From positions 236,078 to 300,077 of the forward strand of contig JAMZAV010000641.1 in the NCBI GenBank assembly GCA_024449915.1: a stretch of 64,000 nt of DNA, in the 5' to 3' direction. Positions 14,301 through 29,300 of the stretch are shown one piece after another (positions within the stretch are counted from its first letter, which is position 1; every line of letters starts with the position of its first letter). The notes under the pieces were generated by a model. It saw only the letters and a program-made list of their open reading frames with translations. It had not been told where the DNA came from and made no database searches. A program made the position numbers and the translations under genes. Source of the DNA: Sweltsa coloradensis. Lineage: Eukaryota > Arthropoda > Insecta > Plecoptera > Chloroperlidae.

Positions 14301-17300
14301 AATACGAGTAAAGATTGTAAGGTAACTCAATCTCCCCGCGGAATTTAGGGAAACCTTGAGCGTGCAAGAATTGATACACCTTGGTCACTGCATGTAATCA
14401 CGGCCTTACAAAAATGATTCAATAATAATGACTTCTTCAAGAACAATAGCATTGACGTTAAAATAAAACCTACATATTTCCAGTATATTTTTCCATTTAT
14501 TATTTTTTGTAAATTTAAATCGCAATGGATTTTGCTCATTACGATAGCAGTTCTCAGTTACCTTGTCACGTATGTCTGTTTAGAATTTCAGATCAATCTA
14601 TTTGGCCGTTCGCCCGTATGGGACCGGACAAGAAAGACATTTAACATTTAACATTTATTTTATCAAACAGACAAATTAATCACGACGAAGACTCGTTTGA
14701 GTTGAATTGTATTCTCAGTCGCTCCTCTCTCTCTCGTCTAATAACGTGTGAAGAGGTCTTGGGTTCGATATCCGCTATCGGCAATCCTGACTGAAAGATG
14801 TGTCATAGATTTTCTTCGGTCGTTAAAAAAAATTGTAGAGATTATAAAATAGCAGTTGTAGAAGTTAAGTTTTACTTTTTTCATTTACAAAAATTGGTTT
14901 TAGTTTTTTGTTTGGAGAGAATAAGATATGTTACTGAAGAAAATCGTGATGCATGTATTCTATTAACACCATTATAAACAACAAATTTGTTATAAATTCA
15001 TTACCCATGAGATGTAAAATACGCTTGTTAATTAATAATTTGATTAATTATTATAATAATTACCATAAAGTGTCAAGTACAATTAACTAAGGCTTTCTTT
15101 CCGCTTGTCCAGATTTGAATATTTTTTCTCAGAAATATGAGATATCTTAAGCTTAAAATTCCTAACTCGGTTTCAGCACACAAAGAAGAAAATTAAAGTT
15201 TTAACTATGAAAAATGTATTAGAAGAATAGAAAAAGTTGACATGAAAAAATGAAGTTCATCTTAAATTTTATTATTTTATTTATTATTATTATTATTATT
15301 TTTATTTATTTATAAGTAAACATTACATAATATGTATCAGTTTAGCCATATGAAGAGCATGCAGGAAGTTATTTATAAATTATTCATATATATTTTTAAA
15401 GGTATTTATTTAATTTACAATAATGGTACAGCAGTGCATACAGTGTGTACAAAATTACCTGAGCCATTAGGCTCTTAACATTTTAACATAAAAATAAAAA
15501 TATATATAGCTTATTGTAGAGATATTTTTAAAAACATATGTATTTAATGAGGGAAAAAATTAAACAAAAAAAACATCTCTCGGACAAATTATTCATATAA
15601 AGTTACTAAGATAGCTGTTGAAGTTGTTGAAAATGTTAAAAATACACGATTTGCTTGATATGCTCGATGATAACCGTTCATCAAGGATGGTACAGAATGT
15701 TTTTGGTGACCACCAGAGTGAGGAGGGTAGAGCTAACCTTTTAAAGAGGCAGTTTTGTGTAAGCTACCCAGCTTATTCAATGCTTGATAAGATTGTACAT
15801 GTTGGTTCTTCGACAATTCGTTGGAGTTGCTTCGACCCCTAATTTGTTCAATCTCGTTACAACGTGCTTGTAATTTGTATGAATTCTTTTTAAAAGCAGT
15901 TTCACCCTTATCATAAGAGGTTGTATTCGCTTCGTCCTGCTTTTCTCCTCCAGTCTCATTCTGTATATTCCTTGCTGGAATGATGTATAGTATAACACAA
16001 CAGGGATGAGACTTTTACACTTAACATTCTAGGTACAAAATGTATTACCTACAAAATAGACTAAAGTATTTTTAAACTGAATTAAAACAACTCCCTGGGA
16101 ATATAACGGAAGGAAGGGAGGTAAAAACGAGGAAAAAACTCGTTTAATATGCGGTTTAACAAAACCACCTCCGAAAAAGAACAGTTTTTAATTTAATTTA
16201 TCTTTACTGAAGCGACAAATCCTTTGCATATTTTAAAATAATTGTCAGCACATCCTATTGTTTTTTAGTAACACCAAATTCAAAGCTTCTTTATGGTGAA
16301 TTAACCTCTAGGCAGAAAGTTTTTAATTTATAGCCAAAATATCAAACGTTATAACCCGTTTGTCCAAAAGTTTGTTTTCAACTTTGCTATCACATAGACT
16401 GGGACAAGGATGTCCAACATTATTCTGGATATATAAATTTATTTGTATTGTATGATATTAAGTGTATTTGTGCTCTAGATGTACTTTAGGATGTTTTTTA
16501 TGTATTATTCACCGTAGAAGCATCGTGGATCCGTCACAAAATGCAAGGGTTGGTTATTTAATTACATATGAACCATCATCTCAAAGAACAATAGATATAT
16601 CCATATTAATTTTTTTATGTTATTATTTATTATTATCTATTTTTTTATATTCTTAAAACATTAATTTAACTAAACAATCCAAGAGATCGTAGAAAAGTAG
16701 CTTAGATCCAAATACATTTGGTGACTGTCAACCTCATAACAAAAATTTATAAACAAATATTTACAATATACATCAACAAAATATTTTAATACGAAATACA
16801 AAATACATTCCTTAGGTCCGATTTACAAACGGTTACGACGTATTCACGATAATTTTGTTACTAGAAAAACTCGCACGCAGTGCAATGGTAAATAATAAAT
16901 AATAGTTAATAATTATGGTAAAACACTTTGGCGTATCACTGAAACAAATGTGTATTAAATAAGTTGTCACTATCAATCGTCAATTTGTGTCAATGTAGTA
17001 AGTAATAAGGCCCCCGTGATCAGGTTGTTCCTCGGAGAAAATGTACTTTAAACGTACTTAAATATAAATAAAACGTAAATTACTTGAAACCGACTATAAT
17101 AAACATTTTTTAGTTCAGTTTTAAGCTACACTGGACATCCTTGGAAGGGGTTAGGAGGATTGGGGCGGGAACGGTTGCGGCGATGGGAAGGGGGGGGGGG
17201 TGGGGAGGGCGAGAGGGAAGGGCAAAAAACATGTCTGCGATCCAACTTGTAAATTATGAGCAACAACTATTTCCATACAAAACATCCGCAATACTGGGGG

Positions 17301-20300
17301 AAAGTTGAAAACTGAGATATTCGCTGGGAAAAGTTCGTCGAGGAAAACGATTGTCTTCTATTTTATCTCTGGCTTCGATGAAAACTTGAAATATTCCATT
17401 CACTTTGTTATTTTAAATGATTAGGATTAAGGAATTTTTAAAATAACACATTCCTCTCTCTCAATAATGTCTGACTTCATCAAAATATTTTAAAACTATC
17501 ACAATAAACGAAACTATTTAGAAAATAGTTTAACTTAAAAGTAAGAGAACGTTTTTGGCGGCTAACTTGATATCTATCAAAATATGTTAAGAATAAATAA
17601 AAACATGTTGAAACGTGGTATCTAATCTCAAACTCAAGGGTATATAAAATAACTTAAAATCAATTCTTTTAAGGGTTTTCAAACCTTTGGCACCAATGAA
17701 AAATCAACTGATGTGATAACACTACTGGTTAATAAATCGTGGAGAAAAAATATATAAATACAACTACAAACTGATTTTTTTTGCAGAATTATGGTAGTTT
17801 AGATAAAGAGCTCAATTGAAATTTATTTGGAATAATAAGTGTAAATATGTAAATAATATATTGTTTTTATTTATAACCTCATTATAAACATTTTTATACA
17901 ATATGAATATATCGATCATTTCCAACATTATTGTTTGTAACTTATATTAACATGCTACATATACAACAATAAACACAATAACACAACACACATACAAATA
18001 AATTTAACATCTGTTTATATTTGGAAGACCATAAGCGGAACAGAAATACATGACATTATCAGAAACCTTCAGAATCTCGCGTCACGTTTAAAAATATAAA
18101 CATAGAAAAATATTGCACTTTAAGGATTTGTTTTACTTTTTCCCATCCTTTGTTCCTTAGTGAAGAAGGTTCAGTTAACGATTACGCTCATCCACAAACG
18201 CTATTGGAAATCTAGTTTCGAAAGCTCCAATCTTATTTAACGAAATAATTTTACAATTTTAAAGCACCACCTAATTGTTAAAATACTATGTCTTGAATAT
18301 CATATATGGCAATGTAGTATTAAGCATATTTGGTGAATACTTTAATTTGTTGACTATACCTACTTTTGGCAATTTTAAGTAAATTATCTGTTGTAAAACT
18401 TTACTTACGTAAAATGTACTTTTACTTTAAGTTTCACAGTTTCATGACGACTCCTAGATGTATGCTTTATACAAATGTATCATACGAAATGAAATACAAA
18501 TACAAATCAAATTCAAAACTCACAATATACGCATTTGCAATACATTCTAAGAGTTTTTCAATGTCCATCTTCTTTGACAGTATAAAAGTTCTGGCGCATT
18601 TATCATAGCCTTCTTTGTAGTAAGCTGATCCGCTTTGCGTTATATATTGAAGAGGATTTGACTTAAAGGGTCGAGTAAGAGAGAGAGAGAGAGAGAGAGA
18701 GAGATGTTGTTATTGCTAAAGCTAAAGCTTTTCCAACACGAAAAAGTTGATTTCGTTTATTTCAGTTCGGAATCCTCCCTACATAGATGCCGAGTCCTCG
18801 CGTCTCGAAGAAGTCGAATACGATTGTGGCAACATCTTCTTACTTCTTTCATTCCGTACGATATGAAACTGTCAGCAGAAAGAGAAACAATATACGATTT
18901 AATACCGTTGGTTATTGGTTCAGTTTGTGGTTTTTTCATTCATCTTACAAACAATGGGTTGCACAAATAAATTCCTTCCCTGGAAACGTTATATTATTCT
19001 TTGGTTGGTTTATTTATAAGTTATAACATTCCACGATAGGAACGAGAAGAATGTTACCGATTTATTTGGTTTGTTTTTTATGTGAGTTTATTCATGTAAC
19101 AAATTTTAGAAAAACTTCAATCTAAGATGGAGGGCCAGATATAGTTTGCAGCCGCACGGCGATTTAACTGACAATAATCTGCTACTGATTTAAGAAAATC
19201 GGTAAAAACTACTGTTAATAATAATAATACAAAAAAATGAGTTGTTAAATTTAAGTTGAATATAATATATTATATTGCAGGTTACAATAATACTTAGTTC
19301 CACATTCAAAAACTTAGAACTAGATTAAATTCATTTAGGATATAATAGAGAAGACAATTTGTTAGAATTTTTGCGTTATGCACATCCCAGTCTATTTTTG
19401 GTGACTAGCACAGCTGTTTTGTATTTTTCCTGCACTAATCCGATGCATTGGGTTTTCGATAAGCCCTTCACAGAATTGTTTTGGCAATTCGTGAGAAAGA
19501 TTCCATCATTTTCTGGAAAAAGTTTCAATACAAATTATAAATATAATCGGAATATTTAATTGTTGATGTGACGGTGACAAAAGGCTGCATTTGTTTTAAA
19601 TTTCCCATTTCTTGCAGTGGGGACGTATTTAGTTTACTAACTCAGGTGTAAACTTGTCGATTGGCAGTGTCAACTTAGGTGAAAGAACACAAGGACTATA
19701 GCATTGCTTCATGGGTACGTGAGGACGTTGACAAACACGCTACGCCTGGGAGTCAATTCACTTCGTTGTCAATATCGATCTAAAGTTGTCATTTTAGTAA
19801 GAAATTGACCATTTAGGACGGCAAAGTCAGCTTACAATGTATTCCATGAATATTTTGCATCTTGCTGGTATAGGTCTACATAGTCTCGCTATTAAGTTAA
19901 CATAGAGAAATGCTTCGCCAACATTGTATGGAATACACTGTAGCCAGCATCAAAACAAGCATCCATCGACGAGTACTAAATAATAAATAACACGCCCCCC
20001 CCCCTCCAGCCATTCCACCCCACAACCAGTTAAAAAACTTTTCCGGAGTTGCTTCATGATATTGCCTTGTTTTCTATCTAGTCTATCTCTTACATTGATT
20101 TGTTTGGGATTCAAGCTTCGTTGTTTCTGATATTTGACTAGCTTCTGTATCAATGCCTTTGGGCGAATATATTCAATTCACCATTAATTATGTGATTGCT
20201 GAGAAAAGTATGTAAGACTTGGAATGGAACTCACTCTAGTTACAAATGATTAATTAGCGAATAACAGATAATTTAGTCTGGGAACATGTTTGTATTTCTT

Positions 20301-23300
20301 TATTGCGTTTTTTTACATTGGACTACATTTCAGAATTATTTATATTTATTTTTATGGCGGTTTTGTGAGCTCGGCTGAATATTTTTACAATATAAAAAAA
20401 GTCCGTTTAAAAATCTTGATTGACAAATTTGAGAATTTCACACATTCTGGACCACATTTTGACCTCCAATTTTCACATAAAATCTATACGCGTCATTCAC
20501 AGAACATTATAATATTTTAAATAGTTGTCTTCTGCACAAGCTTTGGAAATATTTGCAAAACAACCGATTTGGTGGTATATTTTCTGTCAATTTCTTAAAA
20601 ACAAGTTTGAAAATGTATTTAGACATCGCTGAACATACATTCTATCTTGACATACTAGCGCAAACCATGCACAACCCCATAAGTCAAACAGAAGAACGTG
20701 ATTGTGATCCAGGGTTAATCCTCGCGTTCCTCATTCAAGCCTGGTCTCCTCGAGCTCATCCAACTTAATGAAGTCTTCAGATAACAAATGGTCAAAAATA
20801 ACTTTCTCAGCGTTCTTAACTAACTGCAAACTGTAGCGGATATCGACCAGGCGACCTCCCGAATGAGTTTCTCACGTACTATCCTTATCGGGGTTTCTCT
20901 ACAAATCCCAAGATTGTTTCCGGGTACTGGGGGCTAGCCTCGACCCTACAACCTCAGGGTCACAGAAACGTTCTGTATCATCCTTGTTAAGGGCATTGCC
21001 AACAAAACAAACAAGTGTCAATCAGATGTTATGTTCTGTTTTTATCGTGAGATTTGATGCACGCACAGAAGGACGGACGAACCGAAAAGTGGTGAATTTA
21101 AGGAAGCTTTGCTACGTTACACAATTCCTATCACTCAAACACAATCATAATCTTGTATTGAAGACCTGTATTTCGTGTATTTATTGATTTATGTAACATA
21201 TATCTTATACAGTTACAAATACTGATTAACAAAGGTCTTCTTTTTCTTCTGCTCTCTTTTTTCAACTAAAATATCATTTTTGGGATTCTAACGTAATCCA
21301 TTCTTGTCACGAATCTATGCCATCTCAGACTATCCTTCACTATCTTGAATTTCTCAACTGTCAACTCCCAATATCCTTAATTTTGTATCCGTCCCCATTT
21401 CCAAGATAATGCTCAGCTTATGGGGGTAGGGTAAGCTCTATTTAATTGGACTATTTTGGCTTTCTTAGCTGCCGGTTATACAGGCCCGACAAAAATTCGT
21501 CAGCCTCCTTTTCATCTGACAACTATTCCATAGTGCTATTTTACCAAGTATCTCCATTTCTTACTATCTTCCCACCATCTTACCAATTCTACCTCCACCC
21601 AAGACACGTCTCTATCTTCTATGCTTTGTTTAAGGGCAAGGATCACCACCAATATTAAAACCACGCGAAATAACCTTATTTCAGTAATATCTCTCAGAAA
21701 CGTACGTAAAATTCGAAAATAGGGCTAAAAGGTCTCACGTAGTTTCGTTAGAACTACACACTGAATGGAAATTATTCAAATATTGTTATCAGTAGCGTTT
21801 TTAATAAACGGAATACATTAATTTAATTAAAACCTTGATTAAAATTATTACTGTTTACAATATTTGTAAAAGGTTTTGTGCCAGATAGTAGTCCTTCCTC
21901 TTAATTCGTTCAATCCACCTACCTCTTAGTCTTCCTTTTTTATTATTCCCTGCTAACCTTACAAACTCTCTTCTTGGTATTATTTCTTTTTCTAAAACAA
22001 ATTGTACCAGGTGATGGAATTGAAGCTGTAGAGGACATGAAAGGATGGGGAAAATTGGTGGAGAAGCAGATGCAGGATGAAGATGATGATGATGATGAAG
22101 ATGAAGAAACGCTGAGCCCAGCAATCTCGGCAAAAAATAGTATCGTGCCCTAGATATCGGTGGAATATAATAATAATTATATTAAAATCAACTATGTTCC
22201 TCTCTGTTGCAGAGCCTGTTAACCCATGTGTCCCGCGCGACGAAGTCAACGCTCAACAAGCTCGGCGTCTTCACCGTCTCCTCGTTCCACGCGTTCATCT
22301 GCGCGCGCAGCCCGTCGCTCCTCAACAACCTCCTGGCGGGACGCGGAGCAACTAAACGCCGGCCTCCGATGCTCAGTCGGTCAAACTCGGGCTCCAGTCG
22401 GCGGTCGCTGCAGATGACGTCACGCGACGATGCCGACAAGACGGTCAAGGTCTCGCTACCTGACAACCAGGTAATCTCGACCTCAGAAAAAATAAATATT
22501 AATAGTATCCTTGTTTGTATTTTTAAAAATACTTACAAAACAAAACGCGGTAAAAACACAATTCACACAAGAGTCGATAAAGAAGTTTCCAGGGAAACTT
22601 CTTTATCGATTCTGATTCGCACTCACCCACTGAGTGAAATATGGCAGCAGCCAAGGCCGTCCTTTAACGCGGATTGTTCTGTCAGTTTTTTTTTAAATTG
22701 TGTTTCCAGTTTTTGTCGACATACACCACATTTTTATCACCAGTTATATTTAGTTATCTGCCAGTAAGGTAGATGAGGTGGTCCACCGACTTTAATCTGG
22801 ACTTGAAGTTCACTTATAGATATATAGATTTTATCTTATAGATTATTATGGATAAAAAAATACAATTATATACATCTAATAGATTGACCAAAACCACAAA
22901 ATCCCCTGCCTAAACGGACTAGTACACGACGACTAGAATGAAGTTGATTTGCGTAAAAGCACGAACTGTGAGTAATTGGCAAAGGAAAGGGGAGGTGCGG
23001 GGCGGCGAGGACATATCGATCCTACGGCCGTAAGCTTATTGTTAAGATAAAAGAAAGTTTAACAAAACATAAACATCACCTCAGTAACAGAGTAAAGCCA
23101 GAGTCGATAAAGAAGTTTCTTTGCTAAAGCAGGGTTTGATTAAGTGGAGGAGGATTCACCTAAGTATAAGCTTATTTACTTCGTTTGTTTAACCAACCTC
23201 TAACTATGGGTAGTTGGCAGCTGGTACCCCTTGACGATATTCGGCTCGGATACTAGCCCTGACGTACAACCAGGTTCAGGACCCAGGAGACCCAGGACCT

Positions 23301-26300
23301 ACTCCTCTAACGCCGTCCGCCGCGTCTTCTTCATGATTGCGAGCTACCATTCCCAACCATCCTAGCGCTGCCCTCATGGAATTGGTCTAGATTTTACCTA
23401 ACTAAATCAAAATTAATTTGTCTTGTTACCCAGACTGCTCACGTCTATCTGCGCGAGATGCGATGTCGGTGGAGGAGTTCCTAGCGAGCGCCTGTAGCCG
23501 CAAGAACCTCAACGCCATGGAGCACTTCGTCAGAGTCAAGAAACGTCGGGAGATGGAGGATCACAACTATTTCGTGCCGCACAGATCGGATCTCATTGAA
23601 ACCTACGTGAGTTGAACAGTGTACTTTTTACTTCGTACATTTTGTAACAAATTGAATTATTTCATTAATCGGGAAACACTCCCGTAAGTGTAATTGATTT
23701 TTTGAAAATCAATCTAGAAATCCAGAAATTTAGAAAAGAAAAGCTCCCGACCGGCAATTGGGAGGCCGGGGTTCGTCACCCCGCTGATATAGATTTTGTA
23801 ATTTCTGGATTGATTTCCAAACGATTGAATTATGTGACGAATTTCAGTGAGCTAGCTATACATATTGTATTATTTTACGAATGATATACACTACTTCACT
23901 TCACTACTTCCATCTCCCCAGTATTGGTCGTAAATTTCCAGTTATCATACTTATTTGCCACTTTTAAAGATACTTAACCAACTAGCCCTATTTATAAACA
24001 ACCAGTACAATAAGTAGAGACACACTTTAGGTTTTGTATGCTAAATCATTGAACACTTATTTTGTTAAACGCAACCAAGTGTTTTTTTTTACAGAAAATA
24101 AATTTTATTTGTCCATACCTATTAAAAATTCGTATAACATTATATGATATCCAAAGTTTAAAGGGGCTCTAATTAAAAAAATCCCAATTAAACATAATTT
24201 TTTCAGTGGATGTGCAAGAAATACCCCACATTTAAGAAATAAAAAAATATAGTCCAAAAATGCAAAATTTTCTCAAAATTAAATATCTTTACATAGTCCT
24301 ATCTATTTAAAAATAAGTAAAGCATTGTATGCTAACGTTTTAAGGGGCTTAAATTAAATAAAAGTAATTTGAAATGTTCCTATAAAGTATAATTTTCCAG
24401 TAGATGTGCAAAAAATAGCATACATTTAAGATTTTGTTGGAAAGAAAAAAAAGATTTTACGAAATGCTAAATTAACTCTAAATTAAAATGTTATTTTTAT
24501 ATATCTCTTTCATATTGCTAAAAGGTTCTTTTATCGCTTGGTTGTACTTATTAAAAGGTGTTAAATGTCAATTAAAAGCGCGTGAAGTGCAATGTGGCGT
24601 CGTCCGCGCGAGTCGGAAGGTGATGAATGAACTGCTAATGGCATTGACTGCGGAACGAGGGAATTCAATTTAAACCAGATTGGTTTCCGATGTTGCGGTC
24701 ACTGATCAATAGTCGATGTAACTAAACGTTTCATTGGTTAAGATTCACTTTGACCTTTATTGGCGAGTTAGTAATGACCGATTTCGGAATTTATTAATTT
24801 TTTCAAAGATTAAAACTACAGTTATTAATAATGAAAAATATCTCATTTCCATTAATGGTGTTTTTCACCGATGTCTAGAAAGTAAATTTTGTTGTGATGA
24901 GCTTTTTACATTAACTTTTATTTGGAGTAACCCTGATATAATATTGAACTTTGTTCTGTAAACGACCATATATTATGTACGACAAATTCTTACAATATAA
25001 CTATTTTTAGGCACTGTATTCTATGAATTTTGATCTATAAACCTTGATGTATTGCTGTAACTTCAACCTGCATAACACCTATATTACACTATCATTTTTT
25101 TTTAAATATATATTTTCAATTTTTCAATTTCAATTTTTTATTAGGACAAATTGTACATTTTATGTAACAACAACACAATTTTTAGTGTATGTGTCCTTTA
25201 GCTAAATAAAAAAAAAATGTTACTAATACTAATATAATGAGAAATTGTCATAATATGTTATACATTGTAAATAATAATAATTATTGAAAAGTAATAAAAT
25301 AAGGTTCATTTCATTATATTATAGTTAATCAATAATATCAAGTGATAACAGGAATTTCTGTGAGTGTATCATTTAAGTAATCAATAAGATAATAGTAGGC
25401 TTTTAGAATTAAAATTTGTTTTAGTTCATGTTTGAAACGGTCATAGCTTGAAATGTTTTTAATGGATTCTGGAAGATGGTTATAAAGAGATTTATGTAAG
25501 TAGTCTGAGTTTACTTGTCCAAGTTTTGTGTGATATGAGTTTAGCTGTAGGTGATTTTTTTTACGTGTGTCATGATCATGGACATTTGCATTTACTGAGT
25601 AGGTGTGTATATTTTTTTAATTACTAATATTGATTTGAAAATGTATAAACATGAAATGGTAAGGATTTTGTGGCGTATAAAAAAAGGTTTACAGTGTTCT
25701 GTGGGATCAAGGGAACAAATTGCTCTAATTGCTTTTTTTTGTATAATAAAAACTTTATGAATGTGGGTATTTATTACATTTATTGCGCATCATTTGAACA
25801 CAATATTAAAAATAAATGCGAGAGTGACAGATAGAGCATCTGCCCCATAGTACGTGAGAACCTTTCACCCTCTTAAGAGGGTACGCTGAGCTTAGCCCAA
25901 CTCAAATGCGCGCAAACAGGTGTTGATGATTTCTGCTGAACGGTAGGTAATATCATTACCAAATTTTGAATGGATGTTAATAACGTACTTTTATATTGAT
26001 ATCCGTAATTGGTTGCACAAAATAAGCGTTAAAGATCCATTGCGAGACATAAGTTCAAAACGTGAAAAAATGGGAAATCCAAAACATGGATTACAATTCT
26101 GGAAATTCCCACCAAACCGTTAATCTTACGATAAAACCAAATTAACCTGCGCGTTCACATTGATTTAAACGTTGGGTTCCATTATGCAAATTTGAGTTAA
26201 AAAAATCTGTTCATTTGGAATAAATTCCCGAAGTTGACCAAAATTGAGTAAATTTTTGTGATTTCACTAAATTTTAATTCAAAATCAATGAATTAATTTA

Positions 26301-29300
26301 GGAATATGCGTAATGGATAACATAGATTTAATCTTTATGAACGTTAGTGTGAAATTTGATAATGGTGTTATAAACCGTTTACCCAAAAAATCCAGAAAGC
26401 TGAGCGCTTAAACTCGCCTCCGTTCTAGCCTCAGCATACCCTCTTAAATATTCAATTTATAGTACACACACATTACTATTTATAACTATTGGGAGTAAAG
26501 ATTACAATACTAACAACTGAGTATTGTTTTAGCTGTTATTTAATTATTTGTAAAAATTGTACACTCACAAAATAAAGTAGGATTGTTAACAGATTCTCTA
26601 CTAGACGGTTTTGAATGTGTTTTTAATCAGTTGAACAGTCATGAAATGTGACGTGTTTGACTGTTATTTATTTTATTTTTCCAGTTGCACACCCACGAAA
26701 TGGTTGAGGTTTGCGCGAAGATCCTGTACCAAGTGGAACTGCAACGAAGCACATTAGATCAGATGTGGGGCTTCTCTGTCGAAGCCGAACTAATAGAGAA
26801 TGCCGAAAGACAAGACGAACTGTGCTGTTATGTGAGTCGAGTGGAAGATAAAAGCGTGGCGATGAATAATGGTGAGTTCGAGTCACAAACACAAGGACCA
26901 AGAAGGGCGTTCGCATCACGAAACACCGAAGAGACTAACGATCAGTTTGCAACCAATTCTACCTATAACATTGACGATTATAACATTGACTTCGAATTAC
27001 AGTCTGATGATTATAACGGTAAGAGAATCGCTAGTTAAGAAGATGATTTTTTTCATTGCATCTCATACAGGGAATACGTCTAAAAACGCGATTTAATATA
27101 TTAATATTGAAAAAGAGTTTTTTAATAATCAAGTGAATTAAAATTTAATATCTGGATAGTTATTTACAAGTTTGTTTAGTTTTGTATTAATAATAATTAT
27201 AATTTAACGGTTTAAATTAAAACAGGATATAAAAAAGCCTATATTGATTAAAAGTATGAACATGAGGAAAATTGTTATGTTATAATAATAACTGAGTTTA
27301 TTTGTCTTTAAAGTTAAATCACAAAAACATAATATTAAAAATATTATGAGTAGCCCTTTAAACATTTTGTAAAGAGGAAGTGAATAAATGAATTATTAAA
27401 TAAAATATATGTTTAATTTTTACCCTAAATTTTTTAAGTAAATAATAACGGACATATTCAATAAACTGAAACGATGGAAATATAAGCGAAATTCAGTTAT
27501 TGAGTGGTCATCACGAATTCATAATAATTCCAACAAACTGTAAATTTAAAGAAATTCCAAATTTTGACGTCTTACTTCGAGTATGTTATATGATGATACA
27601 AATCATGCGTAGTGATTCTTAATAAGAGTGAATACATTGTTCATTTAATAATCATGCATTTTATTTCAGGCGAAATTACGGCTTGTGGGAAGTGATATAG
27701 TTGTTTTTGTGTTTACTATGTAGTGAAAATACTACTTTTTCAGATTTGTGCGTTGCAAAATGCCCTACGTTTTTATATTTGGCCATGGAACTATTGATCA
27801 TTCATAAATAAAATCCACTATAAATCGTTGGGCATTTGTTCCCAACCATCCGAAATCTAATAATCTAATTTTGTTGGTAGAAGGGGGTCACACTACGCAA
27901 ATGGTTGTGTACAGTGCTGCTGGCTTTTCTAAAAAATTAACCTTGAGTTCTTTCAAAATCATACAATGTCATAAACTTGAATTTAAATATAATTGTAAGT
28001 TGCAGTTAGCAATCTATCTCAAATAATTATTCAAAAGTTTGTTCTTAACCAAAATAATAAATTTGACTTATTTTTCCATTCATAATTTTATGAAAATACC
28101 ACTAATTTTTCGCCTTTGAATACCTTAAATGAAGCAACTTTTAAATGATATATTTTTATAGGTTTGCGTTGTGATGAATCCACTATATTGTTTATTATTA
28201 GTGTTATCATCGACAATATTGAAGAATATAATTATTTATAGCAGTAGAAAATAAATGCTAACAATCGTTTTTTTAAACCCAATACAAACTCAACAGTTTT
28301 TAATCCTACACAACACTAACAAATTTAATTTCATTAATTAGTCGCTAGAAGTCTACAAACAATGATAATACAATAATTATCATATCTTTTTAAAATCTCA
28401 ACAATGTAACCGTATAATGTTGAATGAAAATCCCTTAACCCTTTATTGATTTTAATAACAACCTTTCGTTATCAGCCACGAACTAAGCGTTCCCAAAACC
28501 TTATAATAATATTATGCTTATTTGAATAATACCTTTTTTGCCATAATTTTCAAGAATGTAACCACATAATGTAGAATACAGAGAATATATCTCCCTTTAT
28601 TGATTTTAATAACAACCTTTTAATAACACCAATTACTACGCTTTCTCAAAAACGATTTTTCGATTTGTTATAATTGTCATACTGTAACTATTTGTGTGTG
28701 ACATTGTGTTCTTCTCCTTCCTGAAACCCTGATAATCCATCTCCGTCTGTCCACCAGGCATCATCAAGAGCGACGAGATAATGGTTATCAACGGCGCCAT
28801 CGTGAGCGACCTGGACATGATGTACCTAGAGAGCGTGCTGCAAGAGGAGCTCGCCCTGTGCATGATGATGCGTAGCTCCCGGACCGAGCCACCCGACCTC
28901 GCCGGTATCATGAGGGCCACGGACGACATCATCGAGTCCATGGTTTGTCCGCCGCCACCGAGCGAGCCGCCTGTCATCAGTGAGGAGATGATCTCGGGAC
29001 TGATCGTGCCGGCGCCGGGATGGAGTGAGTATAGCAAGTACCAACCATCTTTAACTCCCGAAAACTTTATTTTTTAGCTTTATTTTGTGTGGATCGTTGG
29101 GCTTTGGTTAGAGGTCCAGGGTTTAATTCCATTTTAGGCAGAAGTTTTGTAACTTAAATAAATTCGTAATAAGAGTCTACCCACTCAGTCCTATAACTGA
29201 TTTTCAGTGGGGGACAGTAAACCAAAGCGACCAAGCCAACTAGGTAGGCCCCGACGCAATCGACGAGTGAGCGATTAACAACCAAAGATCGATATTTGTT

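Larger units (their letters stand above)
8657..22212. other. Intron 2 (13.6 kb)
   Basis: The longest intron, AT-rich and non-coding. Separately listed contents: two MITE copies, paralogous repeat blocks near 11.73-13.2 and 14.24-15.24 kb, a foldback at 13874-14144, two tRNA-Ala-like 18-mers, a (GA)13 microsatellite and a retroelement scrap. It also has homopolymer G near 17190-17200, C-rich sequence near 19990, (ATT)n near 15280, and TTAACGTCTATCC-type dispersed sequence at 10900 that recurs at 46497. Several short open frames have no recognisable domain. Confidence 0.6.
23607..26684. other. Intron 4
   Basis: 3.1 kb. Holds a GAAACACTCCCGTAAGTG repeat with a tRNA-like box (23686-23830; related sequence at 9150 and 42958), a dead LINE 3' end and a TTAA-flanked MITE. 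The 24.0-24.5 kb part is A/T-rich unique-looking sequence. Confidence 0.6.

Noticed and set aside
15618..15998. Opposing open frames that could be a retroelement tail
   Set aside because: No motif I could place, unlike the LINE at 25.1-25.8 kb.
21992..22249. Minus-strand frame rich in Ile/His over GAT repeats
   Set aside because: Driven by a (GAT)n-like tract at 22078-22105.
28636..29044. Antisense open frames of 133 and 72 codons
   Set aside because: They are the complement of sif exon 6, whose sense frame is strongly conserved.
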